A DNA stretch of 10,217 bases, taken from NCBI GenBank assembly GCA_041608535.1, contig JBFISM010000131.1, positions 1 to 10,217 on the forward strand, written 5' to 3'. This document shows positions 1 to 6,139 of this stretch, in pieces. How positions within the stretch are numbered: the first letter of the stretch is position 1; every line of letters starts with the position of its first letter. The notes beneath the pieces were generated by a model that saw nothing but the letters and a program-made list of their open reading frames with translations, was not told the DNA's origin and made no database searches. This stretch comes from JBFISM01 sp041608535 (lineage in GTDB: Bacteria > Actinomycetota > Acidimicrobiia > Spongiisociales > UBA5794). The position numbers and the translations under genes are program-made.

Positions 1-1
1 A

Positions 2-449
2 GACCACCTGTACCGGGTACGCACCGATGGAGACCGCATACCGCAACGCACCCGCAACTACATCTACCACCGCGACCACGGAACCTGCACCACAGACGGC
101 TGCACGAGCCGCTACCGCCTCGAAGTCCACCACATCCTCCCCAGATCGAGGGGCGGCACCCACCACCCCGACAACCTCACCCTGCCGGTGCTGGTTCCAC
201 CACCACGTCGTCATCCACCAACAAGGCCACACCATCAACCCCAACACACCACCCCACCGCCGCCGCTTCCACCCACCCCACACCAGCACCGACCCACCCC
301 ACCACCAACCACCCCAAACCCCTCCACCGCACCACCCCCACCCCGGCGGCGCTGCGGCGCGTGCAGACCCGGGGCCCACAAGGTTCGAGCGCGCGGGCTC
401 ATCGACGCACGGGACGCCGCAGGCGACACGCATGAAGCGAAAACGGTGA
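2..449 (+). pseudogene. DUF222/HNH endonuclease-type gene, 3' part, frameshifted
   Basis: This is the C-terminal part of a DUF222-type HNH endonuclease family protein; its 5' end lies outside the window. Reading from base 2, the frame gives a run ending in the zinc-knuckle-like CTTDGC, then RYRLEVHHILPRSRGGTHHP and DNLTL, which is the first half of a typical HNH motif. The expected second half, CWFHHHVVIH followed by NPNTPPHRRRF, is present but one frame over (the frame that stops with TGA at 447-449). The switch falls at about 182-187, where removing one C would restore continuity. The tail after about 240 is low-complexity His/Pro/Thr. The family is abundant in actinobacteria, often in many copies, and mostly uncharacterised. 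The split could be a true pseudogene or a sequencing indel. As written, the HH pair and the last catalytic His are not in one frame. Confidence 0.75.
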
Positions 450-545
450 GCGATAGCTCGAGGCAAGCGTGCTTGATTCGGAATCCACACGGACGCCGGA
501 TGGGTAGGGACGCATCCCTGGTTGAGGAGGACCGACCAGCGTGCG

Positions 546-566
546 TTTGCGAGCGAAGCTCGCAAA
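546..566. terminator. Perfect 9-bp hairpin, candidate terminator of tRNA-Leu
   Basis: TTTGCGAGC (546-554) and GCTCGCAAA (558-566) are perfect reverse complements around a 3-nt loop. The stem lies 22 bp past the 3' end of the minus-strand tRNA-Leu, in the right place to end its transcript; it is also downstream of the HNH remnant read from the other side. On the minus strand no U-run follows the stem, so this would be a U-less terminator of the kind proposed for GC-rich actinobacteria, or a 3' processing/stability stem. The plus-strand core GCGAAGC is a sequence known to form an exceptionally stable DNA mini-hairpin. Confidence 0.5.
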
Positions 567-587
567 GTCGGCCCTGGTGACAGCACG

Positions 588-673
588 TGCCCGGGACAGG
601 ACTCGAACCTGTACGCCCCTTTCGGGACAGCGGATTTTAAGTCCGCCGCGGCTGCCGATTTCGCCACCCGGGC
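588..673 (-). tRNA. tRNA-Leu(UAA)
   Basis: Reverse-complement folding gives a class II tRNA of 86 nt. The acceptor stem is GCCCGGG (673-667) with CCCGGGC (595-589), and the discriminator is A at 588. The T arm is ACAGG-TTCGAGT-CCTGT. The anticodon stem is GCGGA/TCCGC with loop CTTAAAA, placing anticodon UAA at 639-637. The long variable arm contains CCC-GAAA-GGG, as expected for leucine tRNAs. The 3' CCA is not encoded: the next genomic bases read CGT. UAA reads the UUA codon (and UUG by wobble), rare in such a GC-rich genome. It is transcribed away from the divergent EF-G gene, and a stable hairpin follows its 3' end. Confidence 0.97.
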
Positions 674-716
674 GCTGTGACGTTTGGGCCGCCGATCAGG
701 GTAACGGGTGCCGCAA

Positions 717-751
717 CAGAGCGAGGTGAGGGGGAGTAACCTCGCACTCTG
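717..751 (+). promoter_or_regulatory. Leader hairpin upstream of EF-G-like gene
   Basis: GCGAGGT (721-727) and ACCTCGC (739-745) form a perfect 7-bp stem with an 11-nt purine-rich loop. The stem can be extended by CAGA (717-720) pairing with TCTG (748-751) across a 2-nt bulge. It ends 18 nt before the GGAGGAG ribosome binding site (770-776). It could be an mRNA leader structure, or an operator in the spacer between the divergent tRNA-Leu and EF-G genes. I see no convincing -35/-10 pair nearby, so the transcription start is unknown. Confidence 0.35.
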
Positions 752-782
752 GCCACGAGCAGTCGTTTTGGAGGAGCCGAGC

Positions 783-2855
783 GTGAAGGTCTATCCACCA
801 GAGAAGATCCGCAACGTCGCCCTCGTGGGGCACAGCAACGCCGGCAAGACGACGCTCGCCGAAGCACTGCTCTACCGCGCCGGCACCATCGACCGACTCG
901 GACGCGTGGAAGACGGCACCACGGTGATGGACTACGACCCCGAAGAGCACAAACGGGGTATCTCGCTGTCGATGAGCTACGCACCCTTCGACTGGAAGGG
1001 CTACAAGATCAACCTCATCGACACCCCTGGTTACGCCGACTTCATCGGCGACGTCTTCGGAGCGCTTCGTGTCGTCGACCTTGCGGTCTTCGTGGTCAGC
1101 GCAGTGGAAGGCGTCGAAGTGGGGACCGAGCGAGTGTGGCGGATGGCAGAGCGGTTGGGAGTGCCCCGGATCATCTTCATCAACAAGCTCGACAAGGAGC
1201 GCTCCGATTTCGATCGCACTCTGGACGAGCTGCGGGAGCGATTCGGTGCGGGCATCGCACCGCTGGAGTTGCCCATCGGCGAGGAAGCCTCGTTCCGTGG
1301 GGTCGCCGACCTGCTCTCCGACAAGGCGTACGTCTACGACTCCGGCCACTCCGAGATCGCCGACATCCCTGAAGAGATGGAAGAGCTCGAGCATCGGGTG
1401 CACGACAACCTGGTGGAAGGCATCGTGGTTGCCAACGACGACCTCCTGGAGCGCTACCTCGAAGGCGACGTTCCCTCCATCCACGAGCTGGAGGCGACGA
1501 TGGCGGTCGGTATCGCCGACGCCAGCGTGTTCCCTGTCGTGTGCGGGTCGGCAACCGGCCCGATCGCAGTCGACCGGCTGGCCGACTTCATCACGGAAAT
1601 CGGTCCCTCCCCCGCCCTCCGCAACTCGTTCGATGTGAAAGCCGGTGGAGAGACCGTGACCGTGGAGGGTGATCCCAATGGTGATCCCCTGGTGTGGGTC
1701 TTCAAGACGGTGGCCGACCCCTACGTCGGGCAGATCTCAGTGTTCAAAGTGCTCTCGGGAACGGTGCGTCCCGACATGCATCTCTTCAATCACCGCAGCA
1801 ATACCGACGAGCGGTTCGCCAAGATCGCCTACCTCGTCGGGAAAGAGTCGGAGCTGCTCCAGGAGATCCCGGCCGGCGACATCGGTGCCGCTGCCAAGTT
1901 GTCCAACACCTCCACCGGCGACACGCTGGGACCCAAGAACAAACCGGTCGAGATATCCGGGCTCGAACGGCCCGAGCCGGTGCTGGCCACGGCGATCACC
2001 GCCAAGACGCAGGCCGACGAGGACAAGCTGGCGAACGCACTGCGTCGTCTCCAGGAGGAGGACCCGGCGCTCGACGTCGTCCGCAACGACGAGACGAAAC
2101 AAACCCTGCTGCGAGGCATGGGCGAGACCCATCTCAACATCGTCATCGAGAAGCTGGCCCGCAAGTTCAACGTCGACGTCGAGCAGCACGAGGTGCGGGT
2201 CCCGTTCCGGGAGACGATCACAACCAGTGCCGGTGCGGAGGGGAAGTACAAGAAGCAGTCCGGAGGTCGCGGCCAGTTCGGCGTCGCCATGATCGAACTG
2301 GAACCGCTGCCGCGCGGTGAAGGTTTCGAGTTCGTCGACGCGATCAAGGGCGGTTCGATCCCCCGCCAGTTCATTCCCGCGGTCGAGCAGGGCATCATCG
2401 AGACGATGGCGCACGGCGGGGTGAAAGGATATCCCGTGGTCGATGTGCGGGTCCGCTGCGTCGACGGCAAGTATCACTCGGTCGACTCGTCGGAGATGTC
2501 GTTCAAGATGGCAGGACGGCTCGGCTTCCGGGAAGCCATGCAGAAAGCCGGTCCCATCATGCTGGAGCCGATCTCGAAGATCGTGGTCACCGTTCCGTCG
2601 AGCTATCAGGGTGACGTCATGGCCGATCTGTCCGGTCGGCGTGGCCAGGTGCAAGGGACCGAGGCCGGCGACAGCGGTCTCCAACTCATCAGCGCCCTGG
2701 TGCCGACGTCGGAGATCATGCGGTACGCCATCGATCTGCGGTCGATCACCCAGGGCTGGGGCAGCTTCACCGAGGAGCACGACCACTACGAGGAGATGCC
2801 GGCCCACTTGGCCGACAAGGTCCCCGACCGCGGGGAAGAGCTCGAGGACGAGTAG
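783..2855 (+). CDS. fusA2: Elongation factor G-like translational GTPase (EF-G2/FusA2 type)
   Basis: This 690-aa protein has the full five-domain EF-G layout. Its G domain carries the P-loop GHSNAGKTT (16-24), switch I EHKRGISLS, DTPG (80-83), NKLD (134-137) and CGSAT (254-258). Domain II starts near residue 300. Domain IV carries the signature KKQSGGRGQFG near 490-500, and an EF-G domain V closes the chain. EF-G drives tRNA-mRNA translocation and ribosome recycling on the 70S ribosome. I chose the GTG at 783 because GGAGGAG sits 6 nt upstream and homology begins at once (KIRNVALVGH); an in-frame start at 708 would add 25 unrelated residues. The gene is solitary, with no rpsL, rpsG or tuf nearby, and switch I has Ser where canonical EF-G has Thr (RGIT). 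Both suggest a paralogue rather than the housekeeping fusA. The family call is secure; the paralogue assignment is inferred. Confidence 0.92.
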   Translation: MKVYPPEKIRNVALVGHSNAGKTTLAEALLYRAGTIDRLGRVEDGTTVMDYDPEEHKRGISLSMSYAPFDWKGYKINLIDTPGYADFIGDVFGALRVVDLAVFVVSAVEGVEVGTERVWRMAERLGVPRIIFINKLDKERSDFDRTLDELRERFGAGIAPLELPIGEEASFRGVADLLSDKAYVYDSGHSEIADIPEEMEELEHRVHDNLVEGIVVANDDLLERYLEGDVPSIHELEATMAVGIADASVFPVVCGSATGPIAVDRLADFITEIGPSPALRNSFDVKAGGETVTVEGDPNGDPLVWVFKTVADPYVGQISVFKVLSGTVRPDMHLFNHRSNTDERFAKIAYLVGKESELLQEIPAGDIGAAAKLSNTSTGDTLGPKNKPVEISGLERPEPVLATAITAKTQADEDKLANALRRLQEEDPALDVVRNDETKQTLLRGMGETHLNIVIEKLARKFNVDVEQHEVRVPFRETITTSAGAEGKYKKQSGGRGQFGVAMIELEPLPRGEGFEFVDAIKGGSIPRQFIPAVEQGIIETMAHGGVKGYPVVDVRVRCVDGKYHSVDSSEMSFKMAGRLGFREAMQKAGPIMLEPISKIVVTVPSSYQGDVMADLSGRRGQVQGTEAGDSGLQLISALVPTSEIMRYAIDLRSITQGWGSFTEEHDHYEEMPAHLADKVPDRGEELEDE

Positions 2856-2877
2856 ACGGGGAGAGGTTGTTGCGGCC

Positions 2878-3816
2878 CTAGCGGTCGATCACGAGCGTTG
2901 CGGCGAGCTGCCGCACCAAACCGTCGAGGCTGTCCCGCTCGGAGATGGTGATCGTGTCGACCCCCGTGATGGCGAGCGCCTGCTCGGCGACCACGGCCCC
3001 GCCTACGATCACCGGAGCCCGCTGCGGATCCATCGACGGGATCGCCGCGATCCGATCGAGCGACATGGCAGCCAGCCGGTCGGTCAGGTCGTGCAGTTGG
3101 TCGCCGGTCAACTCGGTGCCGTGGACCTCATCGCTGTCGTGCGCCGGTAGGCCGAGATGCATCGCAGCGAGGCTGGTGAGTGTCCCAGCAACACCGTAGA
3201 CCTTCTCCGGAGCTCCCGGCAGCTCGACTCCATCATCGAGCAAGGCGTGGGCATGCATGCGGGCGGCTGCGAGAGCCGCCGGGGCCACCGGATGGTCGTG
3301 GAGCAGCCGTTCGGTGAGACGCACGGAACCGATGTCGACGCTGACGGCGTACGACGGCGAGCCTTCCCCAAAGACAAACTCGGTGCTCCCACCTCCGGGA
3401 TCGATCACGAGGAACGGTCCCGGTATGTGGAGATGACCGGTTGTGCCGGAGAACCCGAGCGCCGCCTCCTCGGCGCCGGTGATCACCTCGGGCTCGAAAC
3501 CCAACGCAGCGCATGCTGCCTCGACGAAGACTGCACTGTTGACTGCATCTCGCACGGCGGAGGTTGCGACGGCTCGGACGGCGAGACAGTCGCCCTCGAC
3601 GAGCTGGTCCGCATACTCGGCGAGAATCCGGCATGTTCGCTCGATCGCCTCCGGATCCAACGCCCCATGCTGGTCGACACCTTGCCCGAGCCGCGTCACG
3701 ACCGCCCGGCGGGCAACCCACACCACGTCCCCTCGCTCGTCGACATCGGCGACCATGAGCCGGACGGTATTCGTGCCGATGTCGACCGCCCCGACCCGTG
3801 CCTTCGAGTCCGTCAC
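2878..3816 (-). CDS. ppx: Ppx/GppA family phosphatase (exopolyphosphatase type)
   Basis: This 312-aa member of the ASKHA-fold Ppx/GppA family hydrolyses polyphosphate and/or pppGpp. Visible motifs are the phosphate-1 loop DIGTNT (12-17), ATSAVRDA (84-91), GAEEA (114-118) with the presumed catalytic Glu, the phosphate-2 loop DPGGGSTE (139-146), GTLTSLAA (211-218) and a closing SERDSLDGL. It has only the two-lobed ASKHA core, like short actinobacterial PPX proteins, and lacks the C-terminal HD-type extension of E. coli Ppx. The GTG at 3816 overlaps the upstream DUF501 stop as GTGA, a classic coupled junction, with GGAGGG about 13 nt upstream. An ATG at 3837 is the alternative, adding 7 residues. 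It is last in the minus-strand block and converges with the EF-G-like gene. Whether polyphosphate or pppGpp is the main substrate cannot be read from sequence. Confidence 0.93.
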   Translation of the reverse strand: MTDSKARVGAVDIGTNTVRLMVADVDERGDVVWVARRAVVTRLGQGVDQHGALDPEAIERTCRILAEYADQLVEGDCLAVRAVATSAVRDAVNSAVFVEAACAALGFEPEVITGAEEAALGFSGTTGHLHIPGPFLVIDPGGGSTEFVFGEGSPSYAVSVDIGSVRLTERLLHDHPVAPAALAAARMHAHALLDDGVELPGAPEKVYGVAGTLTSLAAMHLGLPAHDSDEVHGTELTGDQLHDLTDRLAAMSLDRIAAIPSMDPQRAPVIVGGAVVAEQALAITGVDTITISERDSLDGLVRQLAATLVIDR

Positions 3817-4343
3817 CGGCGCTTCGGCTCCCTCCATAGCGGGTTGCGCACCACCTCACCGTCGGCGGAGACCACACAGCCGACGACGCAATCGAGCGGC
3901 TCGATGGCCGCAGCGGTCTCCTCTCCCACCGGATTGTCGTTGCCGGCCGCATGATCGGCGTAGTGAGCGTGCAGGCACTTGACACCGTGGGTCGCTCCCC
4001 CCACCCCGCCGCTGGGGCGGTGGGGAGGTGGGGGGTCCGGAATGAGGGCATCACGGGCGGCGGCATAGCGGCGACCGGCCGTCTCGAAGCGGCGCCGGTA
4101 CTCGGGATCCTCATCGATCCGAGACTCCGCCGCCTTCACCCCTCCCTCCGACTCCAGCCTGCCGATGCGCCGGTTCGCCAGCGGGCAGGTCAACCAGTAG
4201 CGGGTGGGGAACGGTGTCCCGTCATCGAGGTAGGGCGGAACGGCAATGGCTACCGGCAGGCCGAGATGGCAGCGGTGAACCACGTCGACGGGCGATCGGG
4301 GGGGTCGGTCCAGCTGGGCGGCTACGGCGCCCCGATCATCCAC
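3813..4343 (-). CDS. DUF501 domain-containing protein
   Basis: This 176-aa protein of unknown function belongs to the DUF501 family, which is found mainly in actinobacteria between the ftsB/divIC-like gene and ppx. Family hallmarks are RCHLGLP near the N-terminus, DGTPFPT (41-47), YWLTCP (49-54), a charged helical stretch (about 60-100), and VKCLHAHYADH (121-131) followed by GNDNPVG. Conserved Cys and His residues (C53, C123, H125, H127, H131) could bind metal, but no activity is established. The GTG at 4343 overlaps the ftsB stop (GTG-GA-TGA, 8-nt overlap), and homology begins immediately, so I prefer it to an upstream ATG that would run deep into ftsB. The Pro/Gly-rich linker at 102-118 is encoded by long C and G runs. 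The stop overlaps the ppx start by 4 nt, so translation is probably coupled on both sides. Confidence 0.88.
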   Translation of the reverse strand: MDDRGAVAAQLDRPPRSPVDVVHRCHLGLPVAIAVPPYLDDGTPFPTRYWLTCPLANRRIGRLESEGGVKAAESRIDEDPEYRRRFETAGRRYAAARDALIPDPPPPHRPSGGVGGATHGVKCLHAHYADHAAGNDNPVGEETAAAIEPLDCVVGCVVSADGEVVRNPLWREPKRR

Positions 4344-4788
4344 CGGGTTCGAGATCGCGTCCTGTGAGCCAGTCCCAGATCTTGTCGATGACGCTTCGCT
4401 CATCGACCTCAATCGTATCCACCGCCGGCGCCGTGCTCGGCGGAGCGTCACTCGGTCGCACCGTCACCCCCGTTTCGCCGGGACGAACCAAACCGAGCTG
4501 CTCCCTGGCGATCCTCTCGATCTCGGCGTCGGTGAGGAGCGCCTCCGCCTGCGCTTCCAATGCCTCGTTCTCCGCAACCAGAGCGGCGAGCTTGTCGCGG
4601 GTGCTCTCCACCTGCCGATCCTGAGCGATGATCTGGCGAAACGGGAACACACCCGCGAGCGTTATCGCCAGCGCCGCGATGAGCAGCACCGCCAGCCACG
4701 GTCCGTTGCGTCCCTGAGAACGGCGTTCCCGTTCGGAATGCTCGGAGCTCGTCGCCGCCGACTCGCGATCTCGCAGCGTGACACTCAT
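4336..4788 (-). CDS. ftsB: FtsB/DivIC-like septum formation initiator
   Basis: This 150-aa bitopic membrane protein has a charged cytoplasmic N-terminus (1-29), one transmembrane helix (about 31-50, WLAVLLIAALAITLAGVF) and an extracytoplasmic coiled coil (about 57-90, rich in Ala, Glu and Leu). After that comes DAEIERIAREQLGLVRPGET (87-106), matching the conserved FtsB/DivIC motif. The remaining tail is Pro/Thr/Asp-rich. FtsB-type proteins bridge FtsL and FtsQ in the divisome. The ATG at 4788 overlaps the eno stop as ATGA, which fixes the start; a farther upstream ATG would add 8 residues inside eno. The eno-ftsB pairing is common across bacteria. Whether FtsB or DivIC is the better name depends on phylogeny, as the two families merge in Gram-positives. 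Confidence 0.88.
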   Translation of the reverse strand: MSVTLRDRESAATSSEHSERERRSQGRNGPWLAVLLIAALAITLAGVFPFRQIIAQDRQVESTRDKLAALVAENEALEAQAEALLTDAEIERIAREQLGLVRPGETGVTVRPSDAPPSTAPAVDTIEVDERSVIDKIWDWLTGRDLEPGG

Positions 4789-6059
4789 GGGCGACCCCCG
4801 AAGGCATCCCATCCGGCGTAGCGCGCCTCGTTGCCCAGCGCCTCTTCGATCCGGAGCAGCTGGTTGTACTTCGCAGTGCGCTCACCGCGGGCCGGGGCGC
4901 CGGTCTTGATTTGCCCGGCGTTGGTGGCCACCACGAGATGGGCGATGAAGGAGTCTTCGGTCTCCCCGGAACGATGCGACACCATCTGGGTGTACCGATT
5001 GCGCCGGGCCAGCTCCATCGTGCGCAGCGTCTCCGACAGCGAGCCGATCTGGTTGACCTTGATCAAGATCGAGTTGGCCACGCCGCGCTGGATGCCCTTT
5101 TGCAGGATCTCCTCGTTGGTCACGAACAGATCGTCGCCCACGAGTTGAATGCGATCACCGAGACGTTGGGTGAGCGCGATCCAGCCGTCCCAGTCGTCCT
5201 CGGCAAGCCCGTCTTCGATGCTCACGATGGGGAAGACGTTGCACAGCCCGGCGAGATAATCAATCATGTCCTCTGCAGACAGCTCTTTCCCGTCGAGGGT
5301 GTAGCTGCCCTCGACCTGCAGCTCGGTCGCGGCAACATCGAGGGCAAAGGCGATGTCCTCACCCACCCGGTAACCGGCGCCCTCGATCGCTTCCGACATG
5401 AGCTCGAGCGCGGCGCGATCTGCGGGGAGGTCGGGTGCGAATCCTCCTTCGTCACCCACTGCCGTAGCCAACCCGGCGCCACCGAGCACTTTCTTGAGCG
5501 CGTGGTAGACCTCGACACCCGATCGCAACGCTGCGGCGAAGCTCGGTGCCCCGGCCGGAACCAGCATGAATTCCTGGATGTCGACGGAGTTGTCTGCGTG
5601 TTCCCCACCGTTGAGCACGTTGAGACACGGCACCGGCAACGTGCGGGCGGCGACCCCGCCTACATAGCGGTACAGCGGCAGTCCGACACCCGACGCCGCC
5701 GCCCGGGCCACGGCCAGGGAAACGGCCAGGATGGCGTTGGCCCCGAGGGATTCCTTGTTGGGTGTCCCGTCGAGGTCGAGCATCACCTGATCGATGTGCT
5801 CCTGCCGGGTTGCATCCTCACCGACCAGCGCCGGTGCGATCGTCTCGTTCACATTGGCGACGGCCCGCGCCACGCCCTTACCGCCGAAGCGTTCTCCGCC
5901 GTCCCGAAGCTCGTTGGCCTCGAGAGCCCCTGTGGATGCACCGGAGGGAACCGCCGCTCGGCCGAAACCTCCGCCGGCCAGCTCGACTTCGGCCTCGACG
6001 GTCGGGTTGCCCCGGGAATCCAGGACCTCGCGGGCCCAAATCTTGGTGATCTGTGTCAC
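4785..6059 (-). CDS. eno: Enolase (phosphopyruvate hydratase)
   Basis: Enolase interconverts 2-phosphoglycerate and phosphoenolpyruvate in glycolysis and gluconeogenesis, and is cytoplasmic and Mg-dependent. The 424-aa length is normal. Key parts are intact: the N-terminal AREVLDSRGNPTVE, the mobile loop VPSGASTG (37-44) with Ser42, GGEHADN (151-157), IQEFM, VGDEGG with catalytic Glu204, metal ligands Asp241, Glu282 (SIEDGLAEDDWDGW) and Asp309 (VGDDLFVTN), catalytic Lys334 (LIKVNQIG), and SHRSGETED (361-369). The GTG at 6059 is chosen because homology starts right there (TQITKIWAREVLDSR) and AGGGG lies about 9 nt upstream. The in-frame ATG at 6122 would add 21 non-homologous residues. A candidate extended -10 box lies 30-35 nt upstream. 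Its stop overlaps the ftsB start. Confidence 0.98.
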   Translation of the reverse strand: MTQITKIWAREVLDSRGNPTVEAEVELAGGGFGRAAVPSGASTGALEANELRDGGERFGGKGVARAVANVNETIAPALVGEDATRQEHIDQVMLDLDGTPNKESLGANAILAVSLAVARAAASGVGLPLYRYVGGVAARTLPVPCLNVLNGGEHADNSVDIQEFMLVPAGAPSFAAALRSGVEVYHALKKVLGGAGLATAVGDEGGFAPDLPADRAALELMSEAIEGAGYRVGEDIAFALDVAATELQVEGSYTLDGKELSAEDMIDYLAGLCNVFPIVSIEDGLAEDDWDGWIALTQRLGDRIQLVGDDLFVTNEEILQKGIQRGVANSILIKVNQIGSLSETLRTMELARRNRYTQMVSHRSGETEDSFIAHLVVATNAGQIKTGAPARGERTAKYNQLLRIEEALGNEARYAGWDAFGGRP

Positions 6060-6088
6060 AGGTTCAGGCCCCTGCTCGATGTCGGGGG

Positions 6089-6094
6089 AGCGTA
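6089..6094 (-). promoter_or_regulatory. eno: Candidate extended -10 box before eno
   Basis: The minus strand reads TGATACGCT, fitting the extended -10 pattern TG-N-TANNNT, with TACGCT at 6094-6089. A start about 7 nt downstream would give a 5' leader of roughly 20 nt before the eno GTG at 6059. No TTGACA-like -35 sits at 16-18 nt, which extended -10 promoters can tolerate. This fits the 79-bp gap between the preceding gene and eno, but one short match in GC-rich DNA is weak evidence. Confidence 0.3.
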
Positions 6095-6120
6095 TCACGG
6101 GTCGGCGCTTTCGCCCGGGC

Positions 6121-6139
6121 AAGCCGGAGCCGGCGGCTT
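6121..6139 (-). terminator. Weak hairpin after the cyclodeaminase-family gene
   Basis: AAGCCG (6121-6126) and CGGCTT (6134-6139) form a 6-bp stem with a 7-nt loop, starting within the stop codon of the upstream ornithine cyclodeaminase-family gene on the minus strand. Only two U's close it and there is no further U-run. It may be a partial terminator separating that gene from the eno promoter region, or chance in GC-rich sequence. Confidence 0.25.

Noticed and set aside
188..580. Open frame continuing past the HNH break to 580
   Set aside because: It is the original HNH frame after the frameshift. It gives a Pro/Arg-rich nonsense-like sequence, while the family sequence continues in the neighbouring frame.
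708..782. Upstream in-frame start adding 25 residues to the EF-G-like protein
   Set aside because: The extra residues have no EF-G similarity and overlap the leader hairpin. The GTG at 783 has a strong GGAGGAG site at good spacing.
696..1484. Minus-strand open frame of 262 codons across the EF-G start
   Set aside because: It is antisense to the conserved G domain and the leader; no family features.
1737..2807. Minus-strand open frame of 356 codons opposite the EF-G-like gene
   Set aside because: It is antisense to conserved EF-G domains II-V; its composition is that of a shadow frame, with no motif.
4014..4035. G-quadruplex in DUF501
   Set aside because: Only three G-tracts of four or more are present and the fourth is lacking, so a canonical intramolecular quadruplex is not supported. 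The hairpin reading is preferred.
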